A DNA stretch of 16,848 nucleotides from an uncultured Solirubrobacteraceae bacterium. GTDB lineage: Bacteria; Actinomycetota; Thermoleophilia; Solirubrobacterales; Solirubrobacteraceae. A program made the translations under genes and the position numbers. Shown here piece by piece: positions 13,227 to 16,848 of the stretch (position 1 is the first letter of the stretch; every line of letters starts with the position of its first letter). The notes below the pieces were generated by a model. It was given only the letters and a program-made list of their open reading frames with translations. It did not search any database and had not been told where the DNA came from. The DNA lies in assembly GCA_955652345.1 (NCBI GenBank), contig CATPBV010000105.1, forward strand, positions 1 through 16,848, read 5' to 3'.

Positions 13227-14180
13227 ATGTTGCGAACGAGAGTCCGACGGCGGGGACAATCCGCTTCACTGGCGGCCGCGCTCGTGGCGTGCGGTGGTTC
13301 GCACGGGACACTCGCCGCGAGCCCGACCGGCGTTTTACAAGCCACCATGTCTGCCTACTACGCCGCGCTCGCCGGGCACGATGCAGCTGCGGCATGCGCG
13401 CACATCACGCCCGTCTTCTGGGAAGCCTCACTCAGCGAGGGCAGGACCGCGCTGACGGCCGCCGGCGTCCACCCTTTGCCTCGCGGGAGCTGTGTGGATG
13501 TGCTCCGCCGGCTGTTCTCTCTGGATCCCACCAGCGGTTCGCGCCTGAGCAAGCTGCGCGTCACGGTTCGTGATGTCTCGGTTCACGGAGCCACGGCTCT
13601 CGCGATCGTCTCTGACGGCAGGTTGGCCCAGGCATCGCGATTCGTCCGCTCAGCGAGTGGCCACTGGCTGATCGACTGTTGTACCGCGGCCCAGGCGAAC
13701 CGCCTCGCACGCCGCATCTATAGGGTGCCTTCAGTCGGCATGGAACCGACCCTGAAGCCGGGGCAGCTCGTGGCCGCCGACAACATCGTGCTCCGAAGCA
13801 GGGCGCCGGCGGTCGGCGAGGTCGTGACGTTGCATCCACCCGTCGCGGCAGCCTGTCGAGACCCGCGCCAGGGGGATGGGTTCCAGCAGCCTTGCGGGGC
13901 GCCCGCGCAGTCCGCGAGCACCGAAGTCCTGATCAAACGCGTGGTGGGGATCCGCGGAGACCGAATCGCGCTGGTCGGCGGGCGCCTGGTCCGCAACGGC
14001 ATGGTCCAAGACGAGCCGTACATCCTCGCCTGCGGTGGCGCGTTGTGCGACTTCCCGAAGCCAGTCGTCGTCCCGCCTGGGACCTACTACGTGATAGGGG
14101 ACAACCGTGGGAACTCGTTGGACAGCCGCTTCTACGGTCCGGTGCCGCGGTCGTCGATCCTAGGGGTGCTGACGCCGTGA
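13227..14180 (+). CDS. Lipoprotein with C-terminal signal peptidase I-like domain lacking the catalytic Ser
   Basis: The 317-residue product starts with an Arg-rich n-region, a short Ala-rich stretch and a lipobox L-V-A-C (Cys22), so it is probably a lipid-anchored exported protein. Residues about 36-155 look like an NTF2/lumazine-binding-type domain (YYAALAGHDAAAACAHIT...GHWLIDCC). Residues about 160-317 are S26 signal peptidase: box B is VPSVGMEPTLKPG, the general-base lysine is K237 in IKRVVG, and box E is GDNRGNSLDSRFYGPVP. Box B normally reads S-x-S-M-x-P-T-L, so the catalytic Ser is Gly171 here (GGC, 13737-13739). Paired cysteines in the inserts (C210/C223 and ACGGALCDFP) are typical of related actinobacterial peptidases. 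The start is uncertain: a GTG at 13188 is in frame, but it lies inside the leuA promoter and makes a poor signal peptide. Confidence 0.8.
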   Translation: MLRTRVRRRGQSASLAAALVACGGSHGTLAASPTGVLQATMSAYYAALAGHDAAAACAHITPVFWEASLSEGRTALTAAGVHPLPRGSCVDVLRRLFSLDPTSGSRLSKLRVTVRDVSVHGATALAIVSDGRLAQASRFVRSASGHWLIDCCTAAQANRLARRIYRVPSVGMEPTLKPGQLVAADNIVLRSRAPAVGEVVTLHPPVAAACRDPRQGDGFQQPCGAPAQSASTEVLIKRVVGIRGDRIALVGGRLVRNGMVQDEPYILACGGALCDFPKPVVVPPGTYYVIGDNRGNSLDSRFYGPVPRSSILGVLTP

Positions 14181-14194
14181 GGACGTGCGGAACC

Positions 14195-14231
14195 TTGGCC
14201 ATTTCGTTGCGCTCCTATACGAAATCGCCAA
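14195..14231. terminator. Bidirectional stem-loop between convergent genes
   Basis: TTGGCCATTTCGT (14195-14207) and ACGAAATCGCCAA (14219-14231) are inverted repeats of 13 bp with one mismatch and an 11-nt loop. They lie in the 56-bp gap between the stops of the signal-peptidase-like gene (+) and serA (-). It is symmetrical and AT-richer than its surroundings, so it probably ends transcription from both sides. No long T-run follows, as is common in actinobacterial hairpin terminators. Confidence 0.75.
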
Positions 14232-14236
14232 TCCTG

Positions 14237-15892
14237 CTAGAGCGACACCGTCTGCCCGGCCACAAACCCGTCCCCCGCCGCGATCTCCTCGACGACCGTC
14301 AGCGGCACCGGCGCGTCTGTCGTGACCGCCATCACGGCGACCCCACCGCCCTCTGCCTCCTCATCCTGCCGTCCGACGGCGGCGGACACGATATTGATCC
14401 CGTGCGCGCCGAAGGTTGTGCCGACCCGCCCGATCATCCCCGGCTTGTCGCGGTAGCGAAACACGGTGATGTGATCCTCGAGCTGCATGTCGAAGCGCTG
14501 CCCCCACGCCTCGAGCAGGTGCGGCCTGAACCGCTGGCCCACGAGCGTGCCGGCGACCCGCACGCTGTCCGCCCCGCAGGCGATCGTGACCCGCACCAGA
14601 TCGGTGTAGTCGTGGGCGGCGGTGCGCTTCGTCTCGACGACCTCGATCCCCCGCTCCTCCGCCATCGCGGGAGCGTTCACCTCATTGACGCCCTCCTCGG
14701 TGTGTCCGCTGAGCGCGCCAACCAGAACCTCGATCGTCAGCAGCCGCGTGTCTCGTTCCGCGATCCGGCCGAGGAACTCCGTGTGGACGCGATCGACCGA
14801 CGTTCCGGGCGCGAGCGCCACCGCGATCCGCCCGAGCGCGCGGCACAGGCCGACGAAAGGCCTCAGCACCGGAGCGTCCTCGGAGTGGATCGCCGGCACG
14901 TTGACGGCGCTGGTGACCAGGCCACCCGTCAGCGCTGCGATCACCTGCTCGGCCGCCTGATAGCCGGCGCGGTCGGTCGCCTCCGCCGTCGAGGCGCCGA
15001 GGTGCGGGGTGACGATCACGTTGGGGTAGGCGAACAACGGGTGCTCGGTGACCGGCTCGGCACCGAATACGTCGAGCGCTGCCCCCGCCACCTTGCCGGA
15101 CGCAAGCGCCTCCTGCAGGTCCTCCTCGACGATCAGCTCACCCCGGGCCGCGTTCAGGATTCGCACGCCGTCCTTGCACTTCGCAAGCGCGCGCTTGTCG
15201 AGCCATCCAGCGGTCTCGCCTGTCCGCGGGAGATGCAGCGTGATGAAGTCCGCCGACCGATAGACGTCTTCGACGCTCTCGGCGCGCTCCACGCCGAGCT
15301 CGCGATACCGGTCGGCCGCGACGTACGGGTCGAATGCGATCACGTGCATCCCGAATCCGAGCGCCCGGTGTGAGACCAGCTGGCCGATCCGGCCGAACCC
15401 GATGATTCCTAGGGTCTTCTCGTACAGCTCGACTCCGGAGAACCTGCCCCGATCCCAGGCACCGCCGGTCAGCGAGGCGTGCGCCTGGGGGATGTTGCGC
15501 GCCAGCGCGAGGAGTAGCGCCATCGTGTGCTCCGCTGCGGTGATCACGTTCGATTGCGGCGCGTTGGCGACGACGATCCCGCGCTTGGTCGCGGCGGAGA
15601 CATCGACGTTGTCGACGCCCACGCCGGCGCGAGCGATCGCGCGGAGGCGCGAAGCCTCGCCGAGCAGCTCGGCGTCGAGCTTCGTCGAGGACCGGATCAG
15701 GATCGCGTCGTAGCGCCCGATCCGCTCGCGCAGCTGCGCCCGCGACCATCCGGTCCCGATCTCGACCTCGCAATGGCGGCGGAGCAGCTCGATGCCGGTC
15801 TCGCCGATGTCCTCCGCGACGAGCACCCGGGGCCGCGCCCCGTCGCCCGGTTGCTCGTCCGTCAGCCGTCGGGGCGCCCCGAGCTCGGTCAT
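14237..15892 (-). CDS. serA: D-3-phosphoglycerate dehydrogenase, long form with ASB and ACT domains
   Basis: The 551-residue product oxidises 3-phosphoglycerate to 3-phosphohydroxypyruvate, the first step of serine synthesis. The NAD-binding GFGRIG is at 165-170 with the acidic D188 after strand 2. The catalytic Arg-Glu-His set is R250 (NAARGELI), E279 (FGAEPVTEHPLF) and H297 (TPHLGAST). An allosteric-substrate-binding domain fills about 335-465, and a C-terminal ACT domain (DKPGMIGRVGTTFGAHGINI) is the usual serine-inhibition site. This is the actinobacterial/mycobacterial type-1 layout. The ATG at 15890-15892 overlaps the serC stop by four bases (ATGA) with GGAG five nt upstream, giving a roughly 20-residue N-terminal tail before the fold. 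The frame runs further upstream only as an out-of-frame shadow of serC. Confidence 0.96.
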   Translation of the reverse strand: MTELGAPRRLTDEQPGDGARPRVLVAEDIGETGIELLRRHCEVEIGTGWSRAQLRERIGRYDAILIRSSTKLDAELLGEASRLRAIARAGVGVDNVDVSAATKRGIVVANAPQSNVITAAEHTMALLLALARNIPQAHASLTGGAWDRGRFSGVELYEKTLGIIGFGRIGQLVSHRALGFGMHVIAFDPYVAADRYRELGVERAESVEDVYRSADFITLHLPRTGETAGWLDKRALAKCKDGVRILNAARGELIVEEDLQEALASGKVAGAALDVFGAEPVTEHPLFAYPNVIVTPHLGASTAEATDRAGYQAAEQVIAALTGGLVTSAVNVPAIHSEDAPVLRPFVGLCRALGRIAVALAPGTSVDRVHTEFLGRIAERDTRLLTIEVLVGALSGHTEEGVNEVNAPAMAEERGIEVVETKRTAAHDYTDLVRVTIACGADSVRVAGTLVGQRFRPHLLEAWGQRFDMQLEDHITVFRYRDKPGMIGRVGTTFGAHGINIVSAAVGRQDEEAEGGGVAVMAVTTDAPVPLTVVEEIAAGDGFVAGQTVSL

Positions 15893-16848
15893 AAGCGCTC
15901 CAGGACCCAGTCGATGCATGCTGTCAGCGCATGGACGTCGGCCGGGTCCGTGGCCGGGAACATCGCGACCCGCAGCTGATTGCGCCCCAGCTTGCGGTAC
16001 GGCTCGACGTCGACGATCCCGTTCTCCCGAAGCGTGGCGGCGAGCAGCGCCGCCTCCACATGCTCGTCGAAGTCGATCGTGCCGACAACCAGCGAGCGCT
16101 TGGCAGGGTCCTGCACGAACGGCCGTGCCAGCTCGTGCGCCGACGCCCAGCCGTACAGGTGCGTCGCGGACTCCGTCGTGCGGGCGACCATCCCCGCCAG
16201 GCCGCCATGCTCGAGCATCCAGTCGAGCTGGTCGGCGAGCAGGAACAGTGTCGCGAGCGCCGGGGTGTTGTAGGTCTGGTCCCGGCGTGAGTTCTCGAGC
16301 GCGGTCCGCAGCGAGAGGAAGCTCGGGATCCAGCGCCCGCCGGGCCTCTCGGCCTCGATCTCCTCGATCCGGTCGAGCGCCGCGGGGCTGAGTAGCGAAA
16401 GCCACAGTCCGCCGTCGGACGCGAAGCCCTTCTGCGGTGCGAAGTAGTAGGCGTCCGCGCTGGAGACGTCCACGGGGAGGCCGCCCGCCGCCGACGTGGC
16501 GTCGATCAGAACCAACGAGCCAGCCGCCCCATCCGGCCGCAATACGGGGACCATCACCCCGGTCGAAGTCTCATTGTGCGCCCAGGCGACTACGTCGACC
16601 CCGGGGTCGGCGAGCGGCTCTGGCGCATCGCCTGGTGCGGCCTCGACGACGATCGGCTCGGCCAGGAAGGGCGCACTTGCGCAGGACGCGGCGAACCGGG
16701 CTGAGAACTCGCCGTAGCTCAGATGAAGTGATCGCTCGTGGACCAGGCAGCAGGCGGCGGCGTCCCAGAACGCCGTGGTCCCACCGTTGCCGAGCGCAAC
16801 CTCATACGACGCGGGGACGGCGAACAGCTCCCGAAGCCCCGTCCGCAC
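15889..16848 (-). CDS. serC: Phosphoserine aminotransferase, mycobacterial type (N-terminus outside window)
   Basis: The 319 or so residues visible convert 3-phosphohydroxypyruvate and glutamate to phosphoserine. The PLP lysine lies in YYFAPQKGFASDGGLWLS (the Lys is residue 140 of the visible part). Earlier motifs are GNGGTTAFWDAA, which contacts the cofactor, and AHNETSTGV. This pattern matches the mycobacterial SerC branch rather than the E. coli type. The frame is open to the edge of the window, and comparison with the usual length of about 370 residues suggests roughly 50 residues are missing; the GTG at the edge is an internal Val codon. It overlaps serA (ATGA), so the first two enzymes of serine synthesis are translationally coupled. 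Its promoter is outside the window. Confidence 0.94.
   Translation of the reverse strand: MRTGLRELFAVPASYEVALGNGGTTAFWDAAACCLVHERSLHLSYGEFSARFAASCASAPFLAEPIVVEAAPGDAPEPLADPGVDVVAWAHNETSTGVMVPVLRPDGAAGSLVLIDATSAAGGLPVDVSSADAYYFAPQKGFASDGGLWLSLLSPAALDRIEEIEAERPGGRWIPSFLSLRTALENSRRDQTYNTPALATLFLLADQLDWMLEHGGLAGMVARTTESATHLYGWASAHELARPFVQDPAKRSLVVGTIDFDEHVEAALLAATLRENGIVDVEPYRKLGRNQLRVAMFPATDPADVHALTACIDWVLERL

Noticed and set aside
14237..16405. 722-codon open frame suggesting a serA fusion.
   Set aside because: The part upstream of 15892 is an out-of-frame shadow of serC. The ATGA overlap and the Shine-Dalgarno fix the serA start.

Overview
The window is a dense, high-GC stretch of bacterial chromosome devoted almost entirely to amino-acid biosynthesis. 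Gene content and style point to an actinomycete-type bacterium, most likely of the Thermoleophilia (Solirubrobacterales/Gaiellales) group. The supporting signs are a mycobacterial-type SerC, a full-length SerA with ASB and ACT domains, a Cys-rich signal-peptidase-I-like protein, apparently leaderless transcripts, and 4-bp ATGA/GTGA gene overlaps. The lineage is inference; the gene calls rest on motifs read directly. No tRNA, rRNA, insertion sequence, CRISPR array or prophage gene was seen, and there is no gene-free stretch longer than about 300 bases.

Layout from left to right. (1) 1-318 (+): the C-terminal end of an unidentified protein with a Gly/Thr/Pro low-complexity tail. (2) 10420 down to 324 (-): one long, tightly packed operon reading XRE-cupin regulator, leuC, leuD, SAM methyltransferase, leuB, ilvE, cimA, DegT-family aminotransferase, argH, mpg. 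Most junctions overlap or are separated by 10 bp or less; the one real gap is 112 bp between ilvE and cimA. (3) 10519-11451 (+): a patatin-like hydrolase divergent from the regulator. (4) 13037 down to 11448 (-): leuA, preceded by a short leader with its own promoter, a leucine-rich leader peptide and complementary RNA segments. (5) 13227-14180 (+): a lipoprotein whose C-terminal half is a signal peptidase I fold lacking the catalytic serine. (6) 16848 down to 14237 (-): serC (5' part outside the window) and serA, overlapping by 4 bp.

How the genes work together. LeuA makes 2-isopropylmalate from 2-oxoisovalerate, and CimA makes citramalate from pyruvate. LeuC, LeuD and LeuB act on both, giving the precursors of leucine and of isoleucine by the threonine-independent route. 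IlvE then transaminates the keto acids. The leucine-only step (leuA) sits apart under what looks like leucine attenuation. The steps shared by leucine and isoleucine, plus cimA, sit behind an XRE-cupin regulator with a perfect inverted repeat just ahead of its start codon. This suggests a two-layer control scheme.

The observations most worth a second look are the leuA leader peptide and RNA switch (13035-13202); the regulator with its 16-bp palindrome (10427-10442); the trans-aconitate-methyltransferase-like gene between leuD and leuB, the place where 3-isopropylmalate is made and used; and the lipoprotein signal-peptidase homologue with Gly in place of the catalytic Ser (13737-13739).
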